In this document: piece by piece, positions 52,407 through 60,424 of the stretch | How positions within the stretch are numbered: the stretch's first letter is position 1 | Layout: every line of letters starts with the position of its first letter | From: Streptomyces goshikiensis | GTDB taxonomy: Bacteria; Actinomycetota; Actinomycetes; Streptomycetales; Streptomycetaceae | Direction of reading: 5' to 3' | Length of the DNA stretch: 64,000 nt | NCBI RefSeq assembly: GCF_014650555.1 | Contig: NZ_BMVE01000013.1 | Coordinates: 124,001 to 188,000, forward strand | Made by a program: the position numbers and the translations under genes | The notes under the pieces: model-generated | Told to the model about the DNA's origin: nothing | What the model saw: the letters and a program-made list of their open reading frames with translations, nothing else | The model's database searches: none

Positions 52407-53147
52407 ATGCTGCTTTCGGGCAAGAGCAAGGGCAAGCACCGTCGCGGTTCCAAGGCCGTCCGCATCGTCACGCTCGCCGGCGTCGCCGGTGTGGCCGTCG
52501 CGGCGCCCCTGATGGCCGTGGGATCCGCCTCCGCCGCGACCGCCTCCGAGTGGGACCGCGTCGCCTCCTGCGAATCCGGCGGCAACTGGTCCATCAACAC
52601 GGGCAACGGCTACTACGGCGGTCTGCAGTTCTCGTCCTCCACCTGGGCCTCCTACGGCGGCACGGCGTACGCCTCCACCGCCAACAAGGCCTCCAAGTCG
52701 CAGCAGATCGCGATCGCCGAGAAGGTCCTCAAGGGCCAGGGCAAGGGCGCCTGGCCGGTCTGCGGCAAGGGCCTGTCCGGCTCCTCGTACAACGGCGGCA
52801 CCGAGGCGGCCAAGCCGAAGCCGAAGCCCGAGGCGAAGCAGCAGCAGAAGGCCGCGCCGAAGAAGGAGACCAAGCGCGCCGAGGCCCCGGTCACCCGCTC
52901 CGAGCGCGCCCAGGCCCCGGCCCCGGTCAAGACCGCGCCGAAGACCGAGCAGAAGGCCGCCCCGGCGGCGCCCAAGGCCCCGAAGACCGGCAACGGCTCC
53001 TACGAGGTCAAGCAGGGCGACACCCTGGGCACCATCGCCGAGGCGAACGGCGTCCAGGGCGGCTGGGAGAAGCTCTTCGAGCTGAACAACGACGTCGTCT
53101 CGGACGCCGACCTGATCTTCCCGGGCCAGAAGCTGGACCTCAGCTGA
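52407..53147 (+). CDS. rpfA: Resuscitation-promoting factor A
   Basis: The 246-residue secreted muralytic protein has a long twin-basic signal region (about 1-45, HRRGSKAVRIVTLAGVAG...ASAAT) and an Rpf catalytic domain (about 47-122, EWDRVASCESGGNW with catalytic Glu, YYGGLQFSSSTW). A Lys/Pro/Ala-rich linker (about 130-198) and a C-terminal LysM domain (YEVKQGDTLGTIAEANGV) follow. The basic linker contrasts with the Thr/Pro linker of the upstream paralogue. The start is fixed by GAGGAG. Expression should respond to c-di-AMP through the leader riboswitch. A strong terminator follows. Confidence 0.95.
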   Translation: MLLSGKSKGKHRRGSKAVRIVTLAGVAGVAVAAPLMAVGSASAATASEWDRVASCESGGNWSINTGNGYYGGLQFSSSTWASYGGTAYASTANKASKSQQIAIAEKVLKGQGKGAWPVCGKGLSGSSYNGGTEAAKPKPKPEAKQQQKAAPKKETKRAEAPVTRSERAQAPAPVKTAPKTEQKAAPAAPKAPKTGNGSYEVKQGDTLGTIAEANGVQGGWEKLFELNNDVVSDADLIFPGQKLDLS

Positions 53148-53181
53148 ACCTCCCGGTGATCGCCTAGAGGGCGTCAGCACC

Positions 53182-53239
53182 ACGCACGATCCACACCGCC
53201 CGGCGCGTATCCCCCCACGCGCCGGGCGGTGTCGTGCGT
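53182..53239 (+). terminator. Terminator of rpfA
   Basis: A perfect 16-bp stem (53193-53208 with 53217-53232) with an 8-base loop is extended outward by further partial pairing to 53182 and 53239. Confidence 0.85.
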
Positions 53240-53347
53240 ACCGGTCACACCGATCGATCAAGCGCCGTATGTCCGGGAAGGCGGGTATTCGGGCCCTTTT
53301 TCGTCCCAGGACCCGGGCAGTCGGGCGGCCGAGTGTCCGGAGCCGGT

Positions 53348-53353
53348 TAGGCT
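53348..53353 (+). promoter_or_regulatory. Putative -10 of eno
   Basis: TAGGCT lies 73 bases upstream of the eno start in the gap after the rpfA terminator. No convincing -35 is seen. Confidence 0.3.
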
Positions 53354-53426
53354 CTAGGCGGCAAGGCCATCCCACGGCCTGACACGCCACCGCACACCCA
53401 GCGTCACATCCCAGAAGGAGATGCTC

Positions 53427-54707
53427 GTGCCGTCCATCGACGTCGTCGTAGCCCGGGAAATCCTGGACTCCCGAGGCAACCCCACGGTCGAGGTCGAGGT
53501 GGGCCTCGACGATGGCAGCACCGGCCGTGCTGCAGTTCCGTCCGGTGCCTCCACCGGTGCCTTCGAGGCCATCGAGCTCCGTGACGGTGACCCCAACCGT
53601 TACTTCGGCAAGGGCGTCGAGAAGGCCGTCCTGGCCGTCATCGAGCAGATCGGCCCGGAGCTCGTCGGCTACGACGCGACCGAGCAGCGCCTGATCGACC
53701 AGGCCATGTTCGACCTCGACGCCACCGACAACAAGGGCTCGCTCGGCGCCAACGCCATCCTCGGCGTCTCCCTGGCCGTCGCGCACGCCGCGTCCGAGGC
53801 CTCGGACCTGCCGCTGTTCCGCTACCTCGGCGGCCCGAACGCGCACCTGCTGCCCGTTCCGATGATGAACATCCTCAACGGTGGGTCGCACGCCGACTCC
53901 AACGTGGACATCCAGGAATTCATGATCGCCCCCATCGGCGCGGAGTCCTTCTCCGAGGCGCTGCGCTGGGGTGCCGAGGTCTACCACACCCTCAAGAAGG
54001 TCCTGCACACCAAGGGCCTGTCCACCGGTCTCGGTGACGAGGGCGGCTTCGCCCCGAACCTGGAGTCCAACCGCGCCGCGCTCGACCTCATCGTCGAGGC
54101 CATCAAGCAGGCCGGCTACGTCCCGGGCAAGGACATCGCGCTCGCGCTCGACGTCGCCGCGTCCGAGTTCTACAAGGACGGCAAGTACGAGTTCGAGGGC
54201 CAGTCCCGCTCGGCCGCCGAGATGACCGAGTACTACGAGGAGCTCGTCTCCGCCTACCCGATGGTCTCCATCGAGGACCCGCTGTACGAGGACGACTGGG
54301 CCGGCTGGAAGACCCTCACCGACAAGCTCGGCACCAAGGTCCAGATCGTCGGTGACGACCTGTTCGTCACCAACCCGGAGCGCCTGGCCCGCGGCATCGA
54401 GGAGGGCTCCGCGAACGCCCTGCTCGTGAAGGTGAACCAGATCGGTTCGCTGACCGAGACCCTCGACGCCGTCGAGATGGCCCAGCGCAACGGCTTCAAG
54501 TGCATGATGTCCCACCGCTCCGGCGAGACCGAGGACGTCACCATCGCCGACCTCGCCGTCGCCGTGAACTGCGGTCAGATCAAGACCGGCGCCCCGGCCC
54601 GCTCGGACCGCGTCGCCAAGTACAACCAGCTGCTGCGCATCGAGGAGATCCTCGACGACGCCGCGGTGTACGCCGGCCGCAGCGCCTTCCCGCGGTTCAA
54701 GGGCTAA
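53427..54707 (+). CDS. eno: Enolase
   Basis: The 426-residue glycolytic enzyme converts 2-phosphoglycerate to phosphoenolpyruvate. It carries REILDSRGNPTVEVEV, GASTGAFEAIELRDGD, the catalytic Glu region GDEGGFAPN, metal ligands in ALDVAASEF, SIEDPL and VGDDLFVTN, the catalytic Lys in LLVKVNQIG and SHRSGETED. GTG 53427 is the start: AAGGAG sits six bases upstream, whereas ATG 53421 would abut it. It heads the run eno-divIC-DUF501-Ppx/GppA, although a hairpin at 54725-54765 follows it. Together with ppc it frames the PEP node. Confidence 0.97.
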   Translation: MPSIDVVVAREILDSRGNPTVEVEVGLDDGSTGRAAVPSGASTGAFEAIELRDGDPNRYFGKGVEKAVLAVIEQIGPELVGYDATEQRLIDQAMFDLDATDNKGSLGANAILGVSLAVAHAASEASDLPLFRYLGGPNAHLLPVPMMNILNGGSHADSNVDIQEFMIAPIGAESFSEALRWGAEVYHTLKKVLHTKGLSTGLGDEGGFAPNLESNRAALDLIVEAIKQAGYVPGKDIALALDVAASEFYKDGKYEFEGQSRSAAEMTEYYEELVSAYPMVSIEDPLYEDDWAGWKTLTDKLGTKVQIVGDDLFVTNPERLARGIEEGSANALLVKVNQIGSLTETLDAVEMAQRNGFKCMMSHRSGETEDVTIADLAVAVNCGQIKTGAPARSDRVAKYNQLLRIEEILDDAAVYAGRSAFPRFKG

Positions 54708-54724
54708 CCACGCCCCGGCTTCCG

Positions 54725-54765
54725 TACGTCCCCGCACTCGGTCCCGTACCGTGTGCGGGGACGTA
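54725..54765 (+). terminator. Terminator after eno
   Basis: A perfect 13-bp stem (54725-54737 with 54753-54765) has a 15-base loop; partial read-through into divIC is possible. Confidence 0.7.
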
Positions 54766-54796
54766 TTGCGTAGCGGACACAGGGGAGGCGGGACCA

Positions 54797-55285
54797 ATGG
54801 CCGGGACCCGGGACCGGTTCTCCACCTTCTCGACCGCGACGAGGCTGAGGCAGCTCGGCGAGCGGACCGCCGCCCACGTCTACCGGTCGCAGTCGCGCCG
54901 TCAGGTCCGCCGCAGCCGGCTCACCGGCCGGGCCGCCCTGCTGGTGCTCGTCCTCTGTACCCTGGTCGTCGCCCTCGCGTATCCGATGCGTCAGTACGTG
55001 TCCCAGCGCTCGGAGATCGCGGAGCAGCAGCGGGCCGCCGACGACGCGCGCAGGCGCCTTGAGGAACTCCGCGACGAGAAGGCCCGCTGGCAGGACCCGG
55101 CCTACGCGGAACAGCAGGCGCGCAAGCACCTGCACTTCCTGCGGCCGGGGGAGATCGGCTACATCATGAAGGACCCCGGGGCCGAGGCCGCGGAGCGGCA
55201 CCGTACCGGACAGGCCGCTTCCGACCGCCCCTGGTACTCGAACGTCTGGGACGGGGTCGACAAGGCCGACCGCCCCGGCGAATGA
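54797..55285 (+). CDS. divIC: Septum formation initiator DivIC/FtsB
   Basis: The 162-residue bitopic division protein has a basic cytoplasmic N-terminus (about 1-48), one transmembrane helix (about 49-70, LLVLVLCTLVVALAYPM), an extracytoplasmic coiled coil (QRSEIAEQQRAADDARRRLEELRDEKARW) and the family landmark DPAYAEQQARKHLHFLRPGEIGY. It partners with FtsL and FtsQ at the septum. The position after eno is conserved in actinobacteria. The ATG at 54797 follows GGGGAGGCGGG. Confidence 0.93.
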   Translation: MAGTRDRFSTFSTATRLRQLGERTAAHVYRSQSRRQVRRSRLTGRAALLVLVLCTLVVALAYPMRQYVSQRSEIAEQQRAADDARRRLEELRDEKARWQDPAYAEQQARKHLHFLRPGEIGYIMKDPGAEAAERHRTGQAASDRPWYSNVWDGVDKADRPGE

Positions 55286-55331
55286 CGAGCACCCGCACCC
55301 ATCCACGAGAACGAAGAGACTTCCTCCAGGC

Positions 55332-55868
55332 ATGCAGACGCCCCCGCCCCAGACCGACCGGACCGAGCCGACCGACGCGGACATCGAGGCGTTCGAGCAG
55401 CAGCTCGGCCGCCCGCCGCGCGGGCTCCGCGCCATCGCGCACCGCTGCCCCTGCGGCCAGCCGGACGTGGTCGAGACCGCCCCGCGGCTGCCCGACGGCA
55501 CGCCCTTCCCGACGACGTACTACCTGACGTGCCCGCGCGCGGCCTCCGCCATCGGCACGCTTGAGGCCAACGGCGTGATGAAGGAGATGCAGGCGCGGCT
55601 CGCCGAGGACCCGGAGCTCGCCGCCGCCTACCAGGCCGCGCACGAGGACTACATCCGGCGCCGGGACGCCATCGAGGTCCTCCAGGGCTTCCCGAGCGCC
55701 GGCGGCATGCCGGACCGGGTGAAGTGCCTGCACGTGCTGGTCGGCCACTCGCTGGCCGCCGGCCCGGGGGTGAACCCCTTCGGCGACGAGGCCCTCGCGA
55801 TGCTGCCGCAGTGGTGGGCCAAGGGCCCCTGCGTCACGCCGTGCGGGCAGAAGGAGGAGACCGAGTGA
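55332..55868 (+). CDS. DUF501 protein
   Basis: The 178-residue soluble protein matches the DUF501 family: EAFEQQLGRPPRGLRAIAHRCPCGQPDVVETAPRLPDGTPFPT (landmarks HRCPCGQP and YYLTCPRA), DRVKCLHVLVGHSLAAGPGVNPFGDE and a terminal WWAKGPC. Four or more conserved Cys/His residues suggest metal binding; function is unknown. It always lies in the eno-divIC-Ppx neighbourhood of actinobacteria. Its stop overlaps the GTG of the Ppx/GppA gene by four bases. Confidence 0.92.
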   Translation: MQTPPPQTDRTEPTDADIEAFEQQLGRPPRGLRAIAHRCPCGQPDVVETAPRLPDGTPFPTTYYLTCPRAASAIGTLEANGVMKEMQARLAEDPELAAAYQAAHEDYIRRRDAIEVLQGFPSAGGMPDRVKCLHVLVGHSLAAGPGVNPFGDEALAMLPQWWAKGPCVTPCGQKEETE

Positions 55869-56836
55869 CCCGGGTCGCGGCCATCGACTGCGGTACGAAC
55901 TCCATCCGGCTCCTCGTCGCCGACTGCGACCCGGGTACGGGCGAGCTGGTCGAGCTCGACCGGCGGATGCTCGTCGTCCGGCTCGGCCAGGGCGTGGACC
56001 AGACCGGCCGGCTGGCCCCGGAGGCGCTGGAGCGCACCTTCGCCGCCTGCCGTGAGTACGCGGCCGTCATCAAGGAACTGGGCGCGCAGAAGGTGCGCTT
56101 CGTGGCCACCTCGGCCTCGCGCGACGCCGAGAACCGGGACGACTTCGTCCGGGGCGTGCTGGAGATCCTGGGCGTCGAGCCCGAGGTGATCAGCGGCGAC
56201 CTGGAGGCGGAGTTCTCCTTCACGGGAGCCACGCGCGAGCTCACCGGGGCGACGCACCTCGAACGGCCGTTCCTGGTCGTGGACATCGGCGGCGGCTCGA
56301 CCGAGTTCGTCGTCGGCGAGGAGCACGTCCGGGCCGCCCGCTCCGTCGACGTGGGCTGCGTCCGGATGACGGAGCGCCACCTGGTGACCGACGGCGTCGT
56401 CACCGACCCGCCGACGCGGGAGCAGATCGCCGCGATACGGGCCGATGTCGAGGCGGCGCTGGACCTGGCCGCCGAGGCGGTCCCGCTGGCCGAGGCCCGC
56501 ACCCTGGTCGGCCTGGCCGGCTCGGTCACCACGGTCGCCGCCATCGCCCTCGGGCTGTCGGAGTACGACTCGTCGGCGATCCACCACGCGCGGATCCCGT
56601 ACGAGAAGGTGCGCGAGGTCAGCGAGCGCATGCTGACGGCGACGCACGCCGAGCGCGCCGCGATCCCCGTGATGCACCCGGGCCGGGTCGACGTGATCGG
56701 CGCGGGCGCGCTGGTCCTGCTGGCCGTCATGGAGCGCGTAGGCGCCTCGGAGGTCGTGGTCTCGGAGCACGACATCCTGGACGGCATCGCGATCAAGACC
56801 GCCGAAGACGTCGAGGCCGCCCAGCGGCGCCCCTGA
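55865..56836 (+). CDS. Ppx/GppA-family exopolyphosphatase
   Basis: The 323-residue sugar-kinase/actin-fold phosphatase shows AIDCGTNSIRLLV at the first phosphate loop, ATSASRDAENR, ISGDLEAEFSF and the second loop VVDIGGGSTEFV. Family members remove phosphate from polyphosphate or convert pppGpp to ppGpp. It is the short form, close to mycobacterial Ppx1-type proteins. The GTG at 55865 overlaps the DUF501 stop. A perfect 18-bp hairpin ends the operon. Confidence 0.92.
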   Translation: MTRVAAIDCGTNSIRLLVADCDPGTGELVELDRRMLVVRLGQGVDQTGRLAPEALERTFAACREYAAVIKELGAQKVRFVATSASRDAENRDDFVRGVLEILGVEPEVISGDLEAEFSFTGATRELTGATHLERPFLVVDIGGGSTEFVVGEEHVRAARSVDVGCVRMTERHLVTDGVVTDPPTREQIAAIRADVEAALDLAAEAVPLAEARTLVGLAGSVTTVAAIALGLSEYDSSAIHHARIPYEKVREVSERMLTATHAERAAIPVMHPGRVDVIGAGALVLLAVMERVGASEVVVSEHDILDGIAIKTAEDVEAAQRRP

Positions 56837-56852
56837 CCCGCGGAACGTGTGA

Positions 56853-56890
56853 ACGGCGGCGCCCCGGTGACCTCACCGGGGCGCCGCCGT
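56853..56890 (+). terminator. Terminator of the eno-divIC-Ppx run
   Basis: Perfect 18-bp arms (56853-56870 with 56873-56890) are separated by only two bases, so the tip must open slightly. Confidence 0.85.
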
Positions 56891-57059
56891 CGTGTGTGCC
56901 CTTCGGCTTCGAGTGCGCTGCTGTTCTGCGGTGTCCCGGTGCGGGCGGGGCGGGGCCTGGGAATCGATGGGGGAGGCGGGTGGAATCCCGCATTCCGCTG
57001 CTGGAGGGGGTCCTGGAGGGTCCTTACGGGGGCCTTAGGTGCCATCGTGCACAGAAGGT

Positions 57060-57077
57060 TCGTGAAGTTCTTCACAA
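57060..57077. promoter_or_regulatory. Rex operator-like site 1 upstream of ndh
   Basis: TCGTGAAGTTCTTCACAA matches the Rex consensus TTGTGAA-N4-TTCACAA with one mismatch. Rex senses NADH/NAD and is known to control ndh in Streptomyces. Confidence 0.65.
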
Positions 57078-57344
57078 GGAAAAGACGCCCCACGGGTTAC
57101 CGGAAGGGTCTTTCGGGCTCCTTCAAGGGCCATCCGGCCCCGTTTGTAGGAGCGTTCGCGCGAATCGGGGGCATCGCCGGGGCCTCGCGGCAGGGATCCG
57201 CGAACCCGGTGGTCTACTCCGGTTTCGGGCCGTGTGGCCAGTTCAGGACGGGTGCACAACGACTCCCGCGACACGTTGGTTCCCGTTTCGCGCCATGACC
57301 TGGGTCACGTGGGCGGCGGAGTGTAGCAGAGGTGGTTCGACTCC

Positions 57345-57362
57345 TTGTGAAGGGGCTCACGA
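57345..57362. promoter_or_regulatory. Rex operator-like site 2 at the ndh promoter
   Basis: TTGTGAAGGGGCTCACGA has an intact left half and two mismatches in the right half. It lies just upstream of the proposed -10 at 57384. Confidence 0.45.
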
Positions 57363-57396
57363 GCATCACCCCTGAGGGTGCTGGATACTCGTTCAC

Positions 57397-58779
57397 ATGA
57401 GCACCACGGAGCGTCCCAGGATCCTCGTTGTAGGAGGTGGGTACGTAGGCCTGTACGCAGCCAAGCGCATCATGAAGAAGATGCGCTACGGCGAGGCGAC
57501 CGTCACGGTCGTCGACCCGCGCTCGTACATGACCTACCAGCCCTTCCTCCCCGAAGTGGCCGCAGGCAGCATCTCGCCGCGGCACGTCGTCGTCCCGCTG
57601 CGACGCGTGCTGCCCAAGGCTGAGGTCCTCACCGGGCGGGTCACGACCATCGACCAGGACCGCAAGGTCGCCGTCGTCACGCCGCTGGTCGGCGAGGCGT
57701 ACGAGCTGCCCTTCGACTACCTGGTGATCGCGCTCGGCGCCGTCTCCCGCACCTTCCCGATCCCCGGCCTCGCCGAACAGGGCATCGGCATGAAGGGTGT
57801 CGAAGAGGGCATCGGCCTGCGCAACCACGTCCTCGAACAGCTCGACAAGGCCGAGTCCACGACGGACGAGAACGTCCGCCGCAAGGCGCTCACCTTCGTC
57901 TTCGTCGGCGGCGGCTTCGCCGGCGCCGAGACGATCGGCGAGGTCGAGGACATGGCCCGCGACGCCGCGAAGTACTACTCCACGATCAAGCGCGAGGACA
58001 TGCGCTTCATCCTGGTGGACGCGGCCGACAAGATCCTTCCCGAGGTCGGCCCCAAGCTGGGCACCTGGGGCAAGGAGCACCTGGAGTCCCGCGGCATCGA
58101 GATCTACCTCTCGACCTCCATGGACTCCTGCGTCGAGGGCCACGTCGTGCTGAAGAACGGCCTTGAGGTCGACTCCAACACCATCGTGTGGACCGCCGGC
58201 GTCAAGCCGAACCCGGCCCTGGCCCGCTACGGCCTGCCGCTCGGCCCCCGCGGCCACGTCGACACCGCCCCGACCCTCCAGGTCCAGGGCACCGACTACA
58301 TCTGGGCCGCGGGCGACAACGCCCAGGTCCCGGACGTGGCGTCCCGCAAGGCCGGCATCGAGAACGCCTGGTGCCCGCCGAACGCCCAGCACGCGCTGCG
58401 CCAGGCCAAGGTCCTCGGCGACAACGTGGTCTCCGGCATGCGGGGCTTCCCGCAGAAGGAGTACAGCCACTCCAACAAGGGTGCTGTGGCGGGCCTCGGC
58501 CTGCACAAGGGCGTGGCGATGATCGTCATGGGCAAGATGAAGATCAAGCTCAAGGGCCGTCTCGCCTGGTACATGCACCGTGGCTACCACGGCATGGCCA
58601 TGCCGACCTGGAACCGCAAGATCCGCGTCTTCGCCGACTGGACCCTCGGCATGTTCCTCAAGCGCGAGGTCGTCTCGCTCGGTGCTCTGGAGAGCCCGCG
58701 CGAGGAGTTCTACGAGGCCGCCAAGCCGGCGCCGGCCCCGGCCGCCGCCACCCCGGCCCAGAAGGCCAAGGCGTCCTGA
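57397..58779 (+). CDS. ndh: Type II NADH dehydrogenase
   Basis: The 460-residue single-subunit flavoenzyme oxidises NADH and reduces menaquinone without pumping protons, at the inner face of the membrane. It shows the FAD-binding VVGGGYVGLYAAK, a second nucleotide site FVFVGGGFAGAETIGEVED, and the FAD-closing WAAGDNAQVPD. C-terminal amphipathic helices (about 370-430) anchor it to the membrane; the tail is Ala/Pro/Lys-rich. The ATG at 57397 may be leaderless. Rex-type sites upstream suggest redox control. Confidence 0.95.
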   Translation: MSTTERPRILVVGGGYVGLYAAKRIMKKMRYGEATVTVVDPRSYMTYQPFLPEVAAGSISPRHVVVPLRRVLPKAEVLTGRVTTIDQDRKVAVVTPLVGEAYELPFDYLVIALGAVSRTFPIPGLAEQGIGMKGVEEGIGLRNHVLEQLDKAESTTDENVRRKALTFVFVGGGFAGAETIGEVEDMARDAAKYYSTIKREDMRFILVDAADKILPEVGPKLGTWGKEHLESRGIEIYLSTSMDSCVEGHVVLKNGLEVDSNTIVWTAGVKPNPALARYGLPLGPRGHVDTAPTLQVQGTDYIWAAGDNAQVPDVASRKAGIENAWCPPNAQHALRQAKVLGDNVVSGMRGFPQKEYSHSNKGAVAGLGLHKGVAMIVMGKMKIKLKGRLAWYMHRGYHGMAMPTWNRKIRVFADWTLGMFLKREVVSLGALESPREEFYEAAKPAPAPAAATPAQKAKAS

Positions 58780-58828
58780 CCCGGTTCCTCCGGCAGGACC
58801 CGCGCAGGACCGGTTAGACCTGTACGAC

Positions 58829-58872
58829 CCGAAGGGGCCGCCCGCCATCCGTGGTGCGGGCGGCCCCTTCGG
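58829..58872 (+). terminator. Terminator of ndh
   Basis: A perfect 17-bp stem (58829-58845 with 58856-58872) has a 10-base loop. Confidence 0.85.
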
Positions 58873-58884
58873 CGTACCCGGGCA

Positions 58885-58949
58885 CCACTTCTGCGCCGCA
58901 CCGCGCCACTCCTGCGCCGCACCTGTGCCACTCCTGCGCCGCACCGGCG
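58885..58949. repeat. Three tandem 21-22-bp repeats
   Basis: Units at 58885-58905, 58906-58927 and 58928-58949 share the core CTGCGCCGCACC preceded by CCACT. They lie in the gap between ndh and the methyltransferase and are not in a credible reading frame. Confidence 0.8.
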
Positions 58950-59009
58950 GATTGTCCGGGCCCCCGGCGGGGTAGGGCCATGGGTCGGAGCTTTCTGGAG
59001 GTGTGCCCC

Positions 59010-60338
59010 ATGACCGACGCCGCGCCGCGGCTGGCCGCTGTCGCCGAGACCCTGCTGGGTGCCCCCCTGCCCGTGCGCGTCCGGGCCTGGGACGGCAGCG
59101 AGGCCGGGCCGCCCGGCGGACCCGTCCTCGTGGTCCGCCGCCGCCGCGCGCTGCGCCGCGTGCTGTGGAAGCCGGGCGAGATGGGCCTCGCCCGCGCCTG
59201 GGTCGCGGGAGACCTGACCGTCGAGGGCGATCTGTTCGCCCTGCTGGACCGGGTGGCGGGCCTGCTGTGGGAACGCCGCCCCGGCCCGGACGGCGAATCG
59301 GCCCCGGCCGCCGCCACCGGCCCCGCGGCGAGCCTCGCCCTGCTGCGCGACCCGGAGCGCCGCGCCGCCCTACGGGAACTGGTCACGCTCGCCGGACCGT
59401 GGCCGGCGCCCGCGCCGCCCCCGGAGGAGGCCGCGCGGCGCGGCGGCAGCCGCCACAGCAAGGGCCGCGACCGGCAGGCGATCAGTCACCACTACGACGT
59501 GGGCAACGAGTTCTACGAGCGGGTGCTCGGCCCCTCCATGGTGTACTCCTGCGCCTACTGGAGACCCGACGCCACCCTGGAGGACGCCCAGCACGACAAA
59601 CTCGACCTGGTCTGCCGCAAACTCGCCCTGGAACCCGGCCTGCGGCTCCTGGACGTCGGCTGCGGCTGGGGCTCCATGGCGCTGCACGCCGCCCGCGAGT
59701 ACGGCGTCCGGGTCACCGGCATCACCCTCTCGCGCGAACAGGCCGTCTACGCCCGCAAGAGGGTCGCCGAAGAGGGCCTGGCCGACCTCGTCGACATCCG
59801 GATCCAGGACTACCGGGACGTCAAGGACGGCCCGTACGACGCCATTTCCTCCATCGGCATGGCCGAACACGTCGGCGCCGCCCGCTACCGGGAGTACGCC
59901 CGCACCCTGTACGGCCTGCTGCGCCCCGGCGGGCGGCTGCTGAACCACCAGATCGCCCGGCCCCCCGAGGCCGACGAATCCGCCTACCGCGTCGACGAGT
60001 TCATCGACGCCTACGTCTTCCCCGACGGGGAGCTCTCCCCGCTCGCCGGTACCGTCGGCGAGCTGGAGCGGGCCGGTTTCGAGGTCCGTGACGTGGAGGC
60101 GCTGCGCGAGCACTACGCCCTCACCCTGCGGGCCTGGGTGGCCCGGCTGGAGCTGCACCGGGAGGAAGCCGTACGGCTCACCTCGCCCGGGCGGGTCCGG
60201 GTGTGGCTGCTGTACATGGCGGCCTGCGCGCTCGGCTTCGAGCACAACCGGCTCGGCGTCAACCAGGTCCTCGCGGTCCGGTCCGACGGGGCCGGGCGGT
60301 CGGGGCTGCCGCTGCGGCTGCGCACCTGGGGCGCGTAG
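59010..60338 (+). CDS. Cyclopropane-fatty-acid-synthase-type methyltransferase
   Basis: The 442-residue SAM enzyme belongs to the CFA synthase family, which methylenates or methylates unsaturated phospholipid acyl chains. An N-terminal lipid-binding region (about 1-140) precedes ISHHYDVGNEFYERVLGPSMVYSCAYW, cited here as landmarks HHYDVGNEFY and MVYSCAYW. The SAM motif is LLDVGCGWGSMALHAA, followed by ITLSREQ, SIGMAEHVG and the C-terminal ALREHYALTLRAW and FEHNRLGVNQVL. The ATG at 59010 follows GGAGG. With the desaturase at 12416 it suggests two independent membrane-lipid tailoring steps. It is monocistronic. Confidence 0.93.
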   Translation: MTDAAPRLAAVAETLLGAPLPVRVRAWDGSEAGPPGGPVLVVRRRRALRRVLWKPGEMGLARAWVAGDLTVEGDLFALLDRVAGLLWERRPGPDGESAPAAATGPAASLALLRDPERRAALRELVTLAGPWPAPAPPPEEAARRGGSRHSKGRDRQAISHHYDVGNEFYERVLGPSMVYSCAYWRPDATLEDAQHDKLDLVCRKLALEPGLRLLDVGCGWGSMALHAAREYGVRVTGITLSREQAVYARKRVAEEGLADLVDIRIQDYRDVKDGPYDAISSIGMAEHVGAARYREYARTLYGLLRPGGRLLNHQIARPPEADESAYRVDEFIDAYVFPDGELSPLAGTVGELERAGFEVRDVEALREHYALTLRAWVARLELHREEAVRLTSPGRVRVWLLYMAACALGFEHNRLGVNQVLAVRSDGAGRSGLPLRLRTWGA

Positions 60339-60357
60339 CCGCCCCCGTACGGCAACG

Positions 60358-60394
60358 GGAAGGGCCCCGGGGCGTGTTGCCCCGGGGCCCTTCC
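60358..60394. terminator. Bidirectional terminator between CFA-type and FtsX-type genes
   Basis: A perfect 16-bp stem (60358-60373 with 60379-60394) has a GTGTT loop between convergent stops. Confidence 0.87.
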
Positions 60395-60424
60395 GTGTCC
60401 CTGCCCGTGTCTCCTGCCGGCCCG

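Larger units (their letters stand above)
56837..57396 (+). promoter_or_regulatory. 560-base control region of ndh
   Basis: No gene is seen. Besides the terminator at 56853, it holds a near-perfect Rex-type operator (57060-57077), a TGACC/GGTCA palindrome (57296-57307), a second weaker Rex-type site (57345-57362) and GATACT (57384-57389), which sits 7 bases before the ndh ATG and could drive a leaderless transcript. Confidence 0.6.
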
